DNA of 15,463 nucleotides from an uncultured Bacteroidales bacterium (GCA_946408295.1 CAMJRT010000009.1:1-15463); one strand, 5' to 3'. Positions 6,912-13,967 are shown, counted from the first letter of the stretch. The notes: generated by a model from the letters alone, not told the origin. Numbers and translations: made by a program.

Positions 6912-9433
6912 TCTCTTTCTCCCGCCGCATAGTCGCTCCTTTGCTTCGGATGGCCTGCCTGACGGTCCTCTGGATGGGTTCGTATGGACTGCTTCGGGCA
7001 CAAGATTTCATCACGGTCAGCGGAACGATTACCAACAAAAAGGACGGGAAAGTCATCGGGGAACCCCAGATGCGCGTGTACGGCTACAGTTCGTATGAGT
7101 TGGCCCGCGATGCGCTCCAACGATGGGAACAGTATGTCAAATGGGGCAAAAAAGGGGAGGCGTTCGATCCCGGTTACTGTATGGAATCGTATGTCGATGT
7201 GACAACGGGCCGGTATGACGAAATGTCGCTTCCGCGGGACGGCGCCTTGCTGTTCTGTTACCCTAGCGCGGATGTGAGCGCCGTCATCAAGCGGGTACGG
7301 GGAAAGACGCAAATCAATCACTCTTTCGACCTTTCCATTCTGCTGGAAGCAACCTATGTGTCGGTCAAGATGGTCCGGCCGGTTCCCAAGAAACCGACGG
7401 TCGTGGGCAACACCCTCAATTGCGGCCTGGTCTATCCTTTCAAGGAGCCCCGTCTGGGCAAATCGACCGCCCGTCTGGCCGTACAGACCTATGTGCTGGA
7501 CCTCGACCCCCGGCGAAAAAAAGATACCATCGAATACCATTATCCCATTGTGCTGGATGGGCAAGAATACCATTTGACGCAGTTGCGCCGAAAAGGATTT
7601 GATTTTTCGCGTGACCCGCTCATCGTCTTTGCCGACTCGACGCGCCGCAAACGGGAATCGCAGGGGCAGGGCGGATTCCTTTCGGATACCACTTCCGTGA
7701 TTTCGTGGGATGATGCCTATGTGATGGATTCTCCCGACCAGCGTGTGCTGATTGATTGCAGCCTGTGGTTCGAAGATTACAACCAAGTCTATTTCCGCGA
7801 TACGGTCCGTCTGGCCGATTCCCGCCGTGTCAGCCGGCCGATGCGTTTTCTGGACTATGATGTGCGGACCTTTTCTTTGGACCCGGAGGCCCCGCAATAC
7901 AAACGCCTGCCCACCAAGCAGCGGATGGATGAGGCGCAGAACCTGGCCCTCGAATTCAAGGTGGGCCTGGCTACGCTCGATATGAGCGACTCGGCTACGG
8001 TCTCCCAACTGGATTCCTTGCTGGAGACTTTCCGCAACATTCATACGACCGAAGGGCAGACCTTGCACGAATACCGGGTGTCCGGTACGGCTTCGCCGGA
8101 GGGGGCGTATCAAAAAAATGTCGTGCTGGCCCGCCAGCGGCTGGATTATATTCTCTCCCGTCTGCGGACGGTCATTCCGGGCAGCAAGGCTCGGAGTTAC
8201 ATTTCTTCGAAAGTGGCCTCCTGGGAAGATATGGCGGATGTGCTCGACAGCCTGAATCACATCGTGGAGGCTGCCTCCATCCGGAAGATTGTCCGCCGTT
8301 TTCCCCGCAATCCCGATGCGCAGGGCACTCACATTCTTCGCCTTCCCACCTATCAGACGGTCATCAAGCCGCTGTTGGGGCGTCTTCGTTCCGTCAAGGT
8401 GGAGTATAAATACGATATCTTCCGGGAACTGACGCCGGAGGAAATCCTGGCGAAATATCGTTACGACCCGGACTTCCACAGCGGAAAGAAAGAATTTGCC
8501 ATTTATGAGTTCTGGACACTTTTCGACTTGATTGCCCAGGGTCGCATTCCTGATGTGAAGGATCAGGAGGCCATCTATCGCCGGGCGGTCAAGCGGGCGC
8601 GCAACGCCGATCCGAACTGGCAGTTGCCCGAGAACCTGCTGGCCCGGTTCCTGATTTCTCAAGGAAAGGTGGATACGACCTTGCTGGCCAGGCACATCGA
8701 TGAGAACTATTATCTGAAACGGGCGGACGGAACGGTGCTCTGGTGCGACCGCAAGTTTGACAATTATTATATCAATCCGTCTCCGATTGTAGCCAATCAG
8801 GTGGTGATGATGCTCAAGGCCGGGTATTATGAACGGGCGGCGGAGTTGGTAGTGATGCTACCGCGGGAGACCAATGAGGACTACAACCGGCTCTATTATA
8901 TCACCCGTTGCCTGGCCGGGTTCTGGCAGGATGACAAAGAAGATTCAGATGAGATTTACCGGGTGATTTGTTCGACCTCGAAGCGCAATGCGTGCGTGAT
9001 GGATCTGGCACTGGGACGTTTTTCCAGCGTGGAGGCGGATCTGGAAGAAATGCCGCAGGAAGACCCGCTGACCGACTATTTGCGGGCACAGTATATCTGC
9101 CAGAAGTATTATCAAAAGAATTACCAGTCCTGGAATACGATTCCCTCGGAGACCGACCAGCAGGATGCGCTTTTCTCGCTGACGCGTTGTTTCCGGAAAG
9201 ACCCGAAGTATATCGCGATTGCGGATACGGATTTCGATATTTTCGAGGATTTGGCCAAGGCGGCCGTGGAGAAATCCAAAGAGCCGGAGAAGGAAGATAT
9301 TCTTGTTCCGCCGGGGCTGACCTATGATGATACGGTCGATTTGTATTATGATGAACGCTATCATTCTTATGAATACAAGGATGGGAAATTCATCAACATG
9401 GATACCGGAGAAGTGTACGAGCCGAAGAAATGA
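6908..9433 (+). CDS. Large OmpA-like envelope protein with helical repeat-like C-terminal half
   Basis: An 841-residue exported protein: signal segment to about residue 31 (G-L-L-R-A-Q-D). Next comes VSGTITNKKDGK at the mature N-terminus, like a small beta-sandwich (carboxypeptidase regulatory-like) start. An OmpA-like segment at about residues 345-425 contains LEFKVGLATLDMSDSA and YRVSGTASPEG (389-399), followed by N-x-x-L-A-x-x-R. The Asp that usually follows the OmpA beta-strand (T-D-x-x-G) is replaced by the S-P-E-G form, so peptidoglycan binding should not be assumed. Residues after ~430 are rich in helical, TPR-like segments (QEAIYRRAVKRARN, YYERAAELVVML), ending in an acidic Tyr-rich tail. 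DUF3868-type proteins of Bacteroidales fimbrial loci have a comparable OmpA-like SPEG motif, but I cannot confirm membership. ATGA overlaps on both sides couple it to its neighbours. A scaffold between fibre, outer membrane and periplasm is plausible inference. Confidence 0.7.
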   Translation: MISFSRRIVAPLLRMACLTVLWMGSYGLLRAQDFITVSGTITNKKDGKVIGEPQMRVYGYSSYELARDALQRWEQYVKWGKKGEAFDPGYCMESYVDVTTGRYDEMSLPRDGALLFCYPSADVSAVIKRVRGKTQINHSFDLSILLEATYVSVKMVRPVPKKPTVVGNTLNCGLVYPFKEPRLGKSTARLAVQTYVLDLDPRRKKDTIEYHYPIVLDGQEYHLTQLRRKGFDFSRDPLIVFADSTRRKRESQGQGGFLSDTTSVISWDDAYVMDSPDQRVLIDCSLWFEDYNQVYFRDTVRLADSRRVSRPMRFLDYDVRTFSLDPEAPQYKRLPTKQRMDEAQNLALEFKVGLATLDMSDSATVSQLDSLLETFRNIHTTEGQTLHEYRVSGTASPEGAYQKNVVLARQRLDYILSRLRTVIPGSKARSYISSKVASWEDMADVLDSLNHIVEAASIRKIVRRFPRNPDAQGTHILRLPTYQTVIKPLLGRLRSVKVEYKYDIFRELTPEEILAKYRYDPDFHSGKKEFAIYEFWTLFDLIAQGRIPDVKDQEAIYRRAVKRARNADPNWQLPENLLARFLISQGKVDTTLLARHIDENYYLKRADGTVLWCDRKFDNYYINPSPIVANQVVMMLKAGYYERAAELVVMLPRETNEDYNRLYYITRCLAGFWQDDKEDSDEIYRVICSTSKRNACVMDLALGRFSSVEADLEEMPQEDPLTDYLRAQYICQKYYQKNYQSWNTIPSETDQQDALFSLTRCFRKDPKYIAIADTDFDIFEDLAKAAVEKSKEPEKEDILVPPGLTYDDTVDLYYDERYHSYEYKDGKFINMDTGEVYEPKK

Positions 9434-11319
9434 GACGTCGGATAGTCATATTGTGTTTGCTCGCGGGGGCGCTGCCTTTTGGCGCGTCTGCGGCCCTTCA
9501 GGCGGGCTCGGCGGAGTTGTCCGCAGTACAGTTGGACAGCCTGTACCGTGCGGATTCGCTGGCGGCGGCTGACAGTGCCCTGGTCCGAAAGAAGCGTCCC
9601 TCCAGTATTGATATTTCCCGATATGCGATGCAGAAGCGGTGGCGCCCTGCGGACGAAAAGGCACCGAGCGGGCTGGGCTGGTTGCTGAATGACGCGTATA
9701 TTTACGCTTACGGCAGTTATTTGACGCAGTTTGTCAGCCAGTACGGTCCCGGCGCGTGCGGGCAGATTGGCTACGGGAAATGGTTTTCGGACGCGAAAGG
9801 GCTGCACCGCTATCACGGCATGCGATTGGGAGTGAGTGCGGGTTGGTCGTATGACAATTTTGATGCCTCGCGCATCCATGCGATTGAGACAAGGGCTACC
9901 TATTTGTTTGACCTGAGTGCCTTTGCTTCGGGCTATGATCCGCGTCGTCTTTTTTCGTTTGTTCCGCAGATCGGCGTCGGTCTTTCTTTTGTGGATGGAG
10001 CGCATCGGAAATATGAAAATGCCGCATTCTCGATGCATCTGGGCCTGGATTGGGTGGTGCATAGCTTCCCGGGGGTGGATGTCGTGCTGGAGCCTTTGTT
10101 CGAGTTGCACGCGGACCCTCGCCGCCTGCCGCGCCAGAATGTGTGGAAGACATTTATCCCGGCTTTCCGGGGCAGTGTGGGCGTGCACGTCCAGATGGAT
10201 CGCAGTTACTGGAACAAATGGAGCGATCCGGGGAAGGATTTGCGGGTCAGCCTGGCGGCTGGTCCCGCTTTGCAGCCGGCTGGCAATATCCGGTCGGCGA
10301 AGGAAGTCTTCCGCTTGATGGGGTACACCCTGGCGCTGGGCTTCGGACGCAGTTACAATGATTGGTTTGATTGGCGTTTCCAGTTGGGACAGACGACGGA
10401 TTGGTGGTTTGAGAACCGGCAGGATGTGTATTCCCGTGATTTGCGCAGTGCGGCCTCTCTCTATCTGCGCCTGGATGCGATGTTTGACATTCCGGCGATG
10501 TTCAGGGCACCGGCGTCCGATTGGCGGCGTTTCCGCTTCTTTGTCCTGGCGGGTCCCGAGTTGGGGCTGTTGCACAAGTCGGATGTCGCCAATCTGAAGA
10601 TGTTCCCGTATCTGGGTTTGTCGGGCGGATTGCAGTTCCGTTGGGAACCTTGGCGCGATTTCGCCTTTTTCGTGGAGCCCCGCGTGAGCGCCGTGCCTTA
10701 CACGGCGCATTCCAATATGCTGCAGGTGGCTTATGTGAATTATTCCGACCTGGTCACTACGTTGTATGTCGGTGTCGAGTATCGGCTGCCGGCTGTGGCA
10801 GGAAGACGGGGAGGCTCCGGCGACGGCTCTGCTTCCGGTCGGCCTTGGAGTATTTCGGTTTTCGGCGGCGGCCAGATGATTCCTTCGTCCTTGGTGGCAC
10901 GGAATTTCAGAAGGGCGCTGGGTTCTTCGTGGGCGCTGGGCGTCTGTCGGCCGCTGTCGAGCGGTTTTTCCTGGCGGACCCAACTGGGCATTTCGTTCAG
11001 CGGTTTCCCGTATGAGGGCTCCGTCGTCGCTTTCCGCAGTTATTGCGCCCGGCTTGAAGCGATGTACGATTTTCTGTCCTTGGCCCGAATCGAGCCCGAG
11101 CGCAAGGTGGTCAGTTTGTCCTTGTTCGCCGGTCCTGAAATCGGCTTCCGCAGCAAGCACGAAGACTTTTTCAGTTATTGCGGCGTTTCCGCCGGTGCCC
11201 AGATCAAGGCTCGCGTCATCCCTTGGATGTCCCTCTTTCTTGAAGGCCGCGCTTCCGTCGTTCCCGAAGCCATTCCCGTCGCCGCCGGCCTCGGCGTCGA
11301 ATTCCATCTGGGGAAATAG
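9430..11319 (+). CDS. Outer-membrane beta-barrel protein with three internal repeats
   Basis: A 629-residue exported protein with a signal peptide ending near G-A-S-A-A. It has alternating aromatic/hydrophobic beta-strand patterns throughout and no enzyme motif. Three units align by eye: about residues 90-255, 270-455 and 472-629. Matching landmarks are IETRATYLFDL / LRLDAMFDIPAMF / ARLEAMYDFLSLA, then FVPQIGVGLSF / FVLAGPELGLL / LFAGPEIGF, then VLEPLFELHAD / FFVEPRVSAVP / LFLEGRASVVP. A Gly/Ser-rich linker (about 458-471) separates units 2 and 3. Either three small barrels or one wide barrel of fused units is possible. It starts in an ATGA overlap and is the last gene of the operon, ending 7 bp from the convergent rsmA stop. 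Context suggests an outer-membrane platform for the lipoprotein fibres; no family name is certain. Confidence 0.72.
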   Translation: MRRRIVILCLLAGALPFGASAALQAGSAELSAVQLDSLYRADSLAAADSALVRKKRPSSIDISRYAMQKRWRPADEKAPSGLGWLLNDAYIYAYGSYLTQFVSQYGPGACGQIGYGKWFSDAKGLHRYHGMRLGVSAGWSYDNFDASRIHAIETRATYLFDLSAFASGYDPRRLFSFVPQIGVGLSFVDGAHRKYENAAFSMHLGLDWVVHSFPGVDVVLEPLFELHADPRRLPRQNVWKTFIPAFRGSVGVHVQMDRSYWNKWSDPGKDLRVSLAAGPALQPAGNIRSAKEVFRLMGYTLALGFGRSYNDWFDWRFQLGQTTDWWFENRQDVYSRDLRSAASLYLRLDAMFDIPAMFRAPASDWRRFRFFVLAGPELGLLHKSDVANLKMFPYLGLSGGLQFRWEPWRDFAFFVEPRVSAVPYTAHSNMLQVAYVNYSDLVTTLYVGVEYRLPAVAGRRGGSGDGSASGRPWSISVFGGGQMIPSSLVARNFRRALGSSWALGVCRPLSSGFSWRTQLGISFSGFPYEGSVVAFRSYCARLEAMYDFLSLARIEPERKVVSLSLFAGPEIGFRSKHEDFFSYCGVSAGAQIKARVIPWMSLFLEGRASVVPEAIPVAAGLGVEFHLGK

Positions 11320-11326
11320 GGGGCTT

Positions 11327-12121
11327 TTACAGCATCCGGGTGAGGCGGACGAAGTCTTCGACGGAGAGGCGTTCGGGGCGGAGGTCGAAGAGGGGGTCGG
11401 AGGTGTCGAAGCCTTCGGGGAGAAGGGTCTTGAGGGAGTTGCGGAGGGTTTTGCGGCGCTGGCCGAAAGCGGTCTTGACCACCTTTTTGAAAAGGGCCTC
11501 GTCGCAGTCCAGGCTCTCGCGCCCGTTGCGGGTGAGGCGGATGACGGCGGATTTGACTTTGGGCGGGGGATTGAAGGCCCCTTCGCCGACGGTGAACAGG
11601 TATTCGATGTCATACCAGGCCTGCAGCAGGACGGACAGGATGCCGTAGGTCTTGGTGCCGGGCTTCTCGGCGATGCGTTCCGCCACTTCTTTCTGAATCA
11701 TACAGACCACTTGCGGGACGCGGTTGCGGTTGTCGATCACCTTGAAGAAAATCTGCGATGAAATGTTGTAAGGGAAGTTGCCGATGATATGGATGGGGCT
11801 GGCCGGGGCGTTGCCGTCGGTCTGGCTGGGGAACATCCGGTCGAGGGGCAGGCGGAGAAAATCGCCCTGGATGAGCCTGCCGGCGATGGCAGGGTAGTGG
11901 ATATAGAGGTAGTCCACGCTCTCCCGGTCGATTTCCACGGCCCGCAGGTCGATGTCCTCGCGCTGAAGCAGGTATTGCGTCAGCACGCCCATTCCCGGAC
12001 CGACTTCCAGCACCTGGATTTGACCAGGAATCTCCGTCCGCAGCGCCGCCACAATATCCTGCGCAATACGCTGGTCCGTCAGGAAATGCTGTCCCAAAGA
12101 TTTTTTCGCCCGAACTTCCAT
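11327..12121 (-). CDS. rsmA: 16S rRNA (adenine1518-N6/adenine1519-N6)-dimethyltransferase
   Basis: RsmA (KsgA) uses S-adenosylmethionine to dimethylate two adjacent adenines in the 3'-terminal hairpin of 16S rRNA during late 30S assembly in the cytoplasm. The 264-residue product has the family's full set of motifs: KKSLGQHFL at residues 6-14, the SAM loop LEVGPGMG at 38-45, the acidic AVEID at 61-65, GDF at 86-88 and the catalytic GNFPY at 114-118. The C-terminal segment FGQRRKTLRNSLK and an L-R-P-E-R-L-S-V-E-D-F end are also typical. NFPY instead of NLPY is common outside Proteobacteria. I chose the ATG at 12121 rather than one at 12151 because the family normally begins a few residues before KKSLGQ and a promoter box lies between the two. 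Length is normal. It converges on the fimbrial operon and diverges from the hip operon. Confidence 0.97.
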   Translation of the reverse strand: MEVRAKKSLGQHFLTDQRIAQDIVAALRTEIPGQIQVLEVGPGMGVLTQYLLQREDIDLRAVEIDRESVDYLYIHYPAIAGRLIQGDFLRLPLDRMFPSQTDGNAPASPIHIIGNFPYNISSQIFFKVIDNRNRVPQVVCMIQKEVAERIAEKPGTKTYGILSVLLQAWYDIEYLFTVGEGAFNPPPKVKSAVIRLTRNGRESLDCDEALFKKVVKTAFGQRRKTLRNSLKTLLPEGFDTSDPLFDLRPERLSVEDFVRLTRML

Positions 12122-12129
12122 AATGAGTG

Positions 12130-12137
12130 CAAAGGTA
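12130..12137 (-). promoter_or_regulatory. rsmA promoter -7 box (TACCTTTG)
   Basis: On the minus strand TACCTTTG matches the Bacteroidota -7 consensus TAnnTTTG exactly. Its downstream end is only 8 nt from the rsmA ATG, so transcription would begin about 3-6 nt before the start codon, or at it. The -33 element is weak: a TGG at about 12159-12161 is the nearest TTG-like triplet at suitable spacing. Confidence 0.6.
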
Positions 12138-12240
12138 CTGAATTTTCTCAAATTTTTGCCAGCGCTATATTTTGCCGTAACCTGTCAAAAATCCAAGATT
12201 GCTCCAGGTCTCAGATTTTAAAGTCGTTTTCTTGATCTCA

Positions 12241-12264
12241 AAAATCACAATTTGTTGTGATTTT
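12241..12264. promoter_or_regulatory. Operator O1, perfect 10-bp inverted repeat
   Basis: Arms AAAATCACAA and TTGTGATTTT are perfect reverse complements separated by TTTG. The repeat ends 1 bp before the -33 element of the hip promoter. Such palindromes upstream of toxin-antitoxin operons are usually bound by the operon's own HTH antitoxin; binding by the HipB-like protein here is inferred. Confidence 0.7.
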
Positions 12265-12265
12265 G

Positions 12266-12297
12266 TTTGCATTTATCCTGAAAAGAAGTTATTTTTG
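12266..12297 (+). promoter_or_regulatory. Promoter of the hip-like operon
   Basis: TTTG at 12266-12269 and TATTTTTG at 12290-12297 are separated by 20 nt and match the Bacteroidota -33 (TTTG) and -7 (TAnnTTTG) consensus. The predicted transcription start is near 12302-12304, giving a leader of about 20 nt before the ATG at 12325. Operator-like repeats lie immediately on both sides. Confidence 0.7.
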
Positions 12298-12301
12298 CAA
12301 C

Positions 12302-12324
12302 AAAATACCAATATGTTGTGATTT
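12302..12324. promoter_or_regulatory. Operator O2, imperfect inverted repeat at the hipS start codon
   Basis: The arm TTGTGATTT (12316-12324) is identical to the right arm of O1 and touches the start codon. The left arm AAATACCAA (12303-12311) matches O1's AAATCACAA in 7 of 9 positions, with the same 4-nt spacer. Its centre is about 61 bp from that of O1, close to six helical turns. It covers the predicted transcription start. Confidence 0.6.
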
Positions 12325-12642
12325 ATGCGACTGGCGGAAGTATATGTGAATGGGGTTTATGCGGGTCTGTTGACGGAAGAAGATTCGCATACTTACTGTT
12401 TTGCGTATGACGAAGATTATGTGAAATCCAATGTTTTGCCGGTCTGTCTTGCGCTGCCGGTGCGACGTGAACCTTATCTTTCCGACCATTTGTTTCCCTT
12501 TTTCAGTAACCTCTTGTCGGAGGGTCGGAACAGAGATTTTCAAACGCGCCTCCATCATTTGTCTCCCAATGATGATTTCGGGCTATTGCTGGCTACCGCT
12601 TCTTATGATACGATTGGCAATGTAACCGTACGAGCCGTATGA
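12325..12642 (+). CDS. HipS-like protein (HipA N-terminal subdomain as a separate protein)
   Basis: A 105-residue protein that matches the N-subdomain 1 of HipA (Couple_hipA type): V-Y-V-N-G near the start, F-A-Y-D-E-D-Y, LPVCLALPV, then PFFSNLLSEGRNRD and D-D-F-G-L-L-L, ending Y-D-T-I-G-N-V-T-V. In classical HipA this piece is fused to the kinase. In HipBST systems it is a free protein, HipS, which acts as the antitoxin of the kinase HipT. Here too it is free, with its stop overlapping the kinase start as ATGA. It contains no tryptophan, whereas the E. coli HipS, as I recall, uses a Trp to enter the kinase active site, so the inhibitory contact must differ if it exists. Two operator-like repeats flank its promoter. 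Antitoxin function is inferred. Confidence 0.85.
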   Translation: MRLAEVYVNGVYAGLLTEEDSHTYCFAYDEDYVKSNVLPVCLALPVRREPYLSDHLFPFFSNLLSEGRNRDFQTRLHHLSPNDDFGLLLATASYDTIGNVTVRAV

Positions 12643-13592
12643 GACCTTTTAGCCGAGAAGAGAGAAAAGCACTGTTCGACGGGAAACAAGTTTCGTCCCT
12701 GCTGCCTTATGATGACATTGATGGGAATGCGCAAGTCTTGGACATTATTCGTGAGGGGAATGGCCGATTGTCTATTTCCGGCGCCCAAGAAAAATTTGCG
12801 ATGGTGGAAGACGGCGGATGCCTGCGCTTTACCAGGAAAGGTGAAAGAGGGAAGTATATTCTCAAACCTGTTCCGACCGATTATCGTTTTTATCTAAGGG
12901 AGGATATGCCCGCCAATGAATATCTGACGATGCATATCGCCAGGAAAGTTTATCATTTGCTGGTCGCGGCTCACGGGTTGGTGTTCTTTGGGAGTGGTCA
13001 GACGGCCTATTTGACGAGACGCTTTGATTATTTGGCGGATGGCAGCAAGGCCGGGATGGAAGATTTGGCTTCCATTGCCGGACTCAATGCTTCTACTTCA
13101 GGTTCAGATTACAAGTACCACCTCAGTTATGAAGATTGTGCGGGATGGATTAAACGGTATTGCCCGGCCTATCAGGTGGATTTGTTGCGCTTTTTTCGGC
13201 TTATTATCTTCAACTATCTGTTTTGCAATGCGGATGCGCATTTGAAGAATTTTTCGCTGATGGAAGACGGAACGGGTTTTTACCGCCTTGCGCCGGCATA
13301 TGATCTGCTGAATACGCAGATTCATCTTCCGACATCCATTTTCGCGCTGGAAAAAGGGTTGTTTAAAGAAGGCACGCCGATTCTGGATACGACACCGATT
13401 GGCCGTCCTCTTTTTGAACAATTCGGCCGGAGAATCGCATTGCCTGAAGAGACTGTGCAACGGGAACTGGATGACTTTGCCCTTGTTCGTCCGGAGGTGG
13501 ACGAAATGATAGGAAACAGTCTTTTGTCGGACAAAGCGAAAGAAGATTATCTCGCATCCTATAAATACCGTCTTTCGACGATGCAAAAATGA
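12639..13592 (+). CDS. HipT/HipA-type Ser/Thr kinase toxin (C-terminal HipA domain)
   Basis: A 317-residue HipA-fold kinase without the usual N-terminal subdomain, which is encoded by the gene before it. HipA-family kinases phosphorylate targets such as aminoacyl-tRNA synthetases and halt growth. Visible motifs are the Gly-rich loop LSISGAQEKFA (residues 44-54), the ATP lysine in YILKP (K76), N-E-Y at 93-95, Y-L-T-R-R-F-D (124-130), the catalytic loop NADAHLKNFS (197-206, D199) and the metal-binding APAYDLL (D222). All catalytic residues are present, so activity is likely. The S45-I-S47 loop resembles the two-serine loop of E. coli HipT, where autophosphorylation controls activity. Both ends overlap neighbours as ATGA, so the three proteins should be made in linked amounts. 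The substrate cannot be read from the sequence. Confidence 0.9.
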   Translation: MRPFSREERKALFDGKQVSSLLPYDDIDGNAQVLDIIREGNGRLSISGAQEKFAMVEDGGCLRFTRKGERGKYILKPVPTDYRFYLREDMPANEYLTMHIARKVYHLLVAAHGLVFFGSGQTAYLTRRFDYLADGSKAGMEDLASIAGLNASTSGSDYKYHLSYEDCAGWIKRYCPAYQVDLLRFFRLIIFNYLFCNADAHLKNFSLMEDGTGFYRLAPAYDLLNTQIHLPTSIFALEKGLFKEGTPILDTTPIGRPLFEQFGRRIALPEETVQRELDDFALVRPEVDEMIGNSLLSDKAKEDYLASYKYRLSTMQK

Positions 13593-13792
13593 AAACGATA
13601 GGCTCTCAGATACAAAGCCAACGGAAAAAGTTGGGAATAACGCAACGGGAATTGTCGCATTTGTCCGGTGTGGGAATCAATACGATTGTCGCTTTGGAGC
13701 GGGGACGTGGAAACCCTTCGCTGTCAGTCCTGTTGAAATTGGCGGAAACGCTGGGACTTCGCCTTTCTCTCGAATCCAAAATCCTCTTATAG
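13589..13792 (+). CDS. HipB-like XRE-family HTH regulator (Y4mF type)
   Basis: A 67-residue helix-turn-helix protein of the XRE/Y4mF antitoxin type: I-G-S-Q-I-Q-S-Q-R-K-K-L-G-I-T-Q at the start, the HTH around residues 17-37 (T-Q-R-E-L-S-H-L-S-G-V then I-N-T-I-V-A-L-E-R-G), and G-N-P-S-L-S-V-L-L-K-L-A-E-T-L-G-L. It is probably the DNA-binding autorepressor of this operon, acting at the inverted repeats at 12241 and 12302. It starts in an ATGA overlap with the kinase gene. It is the last gene of the operon, whereas hipB comes first in E. coli hipBA and hipBST. No terminator is visible after it. Confidence 0.9.
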   Translation: MKTIGSQIQSQRKKLGITQRELSHLSGVGINTIVALERGRGNPSLSVLLKLAETLGLRLSLESKILL

Positions 13793-13967
13793 CATCCATT
13801 GAAAAACCAGTGCTTCGGGATGATTTTCTTGTCGCGCTGGAAATGGGGATTGGCGACGGTGCTTGAGGATTTTCATCTTGATTTCGTAGTTCTGCCGGTA
13901 CACGACCTTGTCTGCGATGGCCTCGTCGAGCGTACGCAGGGCTTGCCCGATCTTGGAAAAATATAAG
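13787..13967 (-). pseudogene. Frameshifted remnant of an unidentified gene
   Basis: The minus strand holds a coding-like fragment with no start codon. One frame reads SKIGQALRTLDEAIADK and VVYRQNYEIKMKILK (to about 13862), with G or C in 26 of 31 third positions. After that the G/C bias falls in this frame and rises in the next one, which reads STVANPHFQRDKKIIPKHWF (about 20 of 27 third positions G/C, down to about 13793). Such a switch is the mark of a one-base frameshift in a former gene. The first frame reaches TAA at 13787-13789, inside the hipB end. The fragment is more GC-rich than the genes on either side and resembles the core genome. I do not recognise the protein. Confidence 0.4.

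Noticed and set aside
6896..8695. A 599-residue minus-strand open frame opposite the OmpA-like gene
   Set aside because: The composition is shadow-like and there is no recognisable domain or promoter; the plus strand has a signal peptide, an OmpA-like motif and coupled overlaps.
11320..11326. A bidirectional terminator between the two convergent units
   Set aside because: Seven bases cannot hold a stem, and no inverted repeat with a T-run is visible in the adjoining gene ends.
9367..11613. A 748-residue open frame on the minus strand across the barrel gene and into rsmA
   Set aside because: It lies opposite a clear exported barrel protein and overlaps rsmA in another frame. Its product is rich in Arg, Pro and His without domains, as expected for the shadow of a GC-rich gene.
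12122..12151. ATG at 12151 as the rsmA start
   Set aside because: It would lie upstream of the TACCTTTG promoter box and add ten residues not typical of the family.
12138..12240. A small RNA or gene between rsmA and the hip promoter
   Set aside because: I see only AT-rich sequence with no start-stop frame of note and no strong hairpin.
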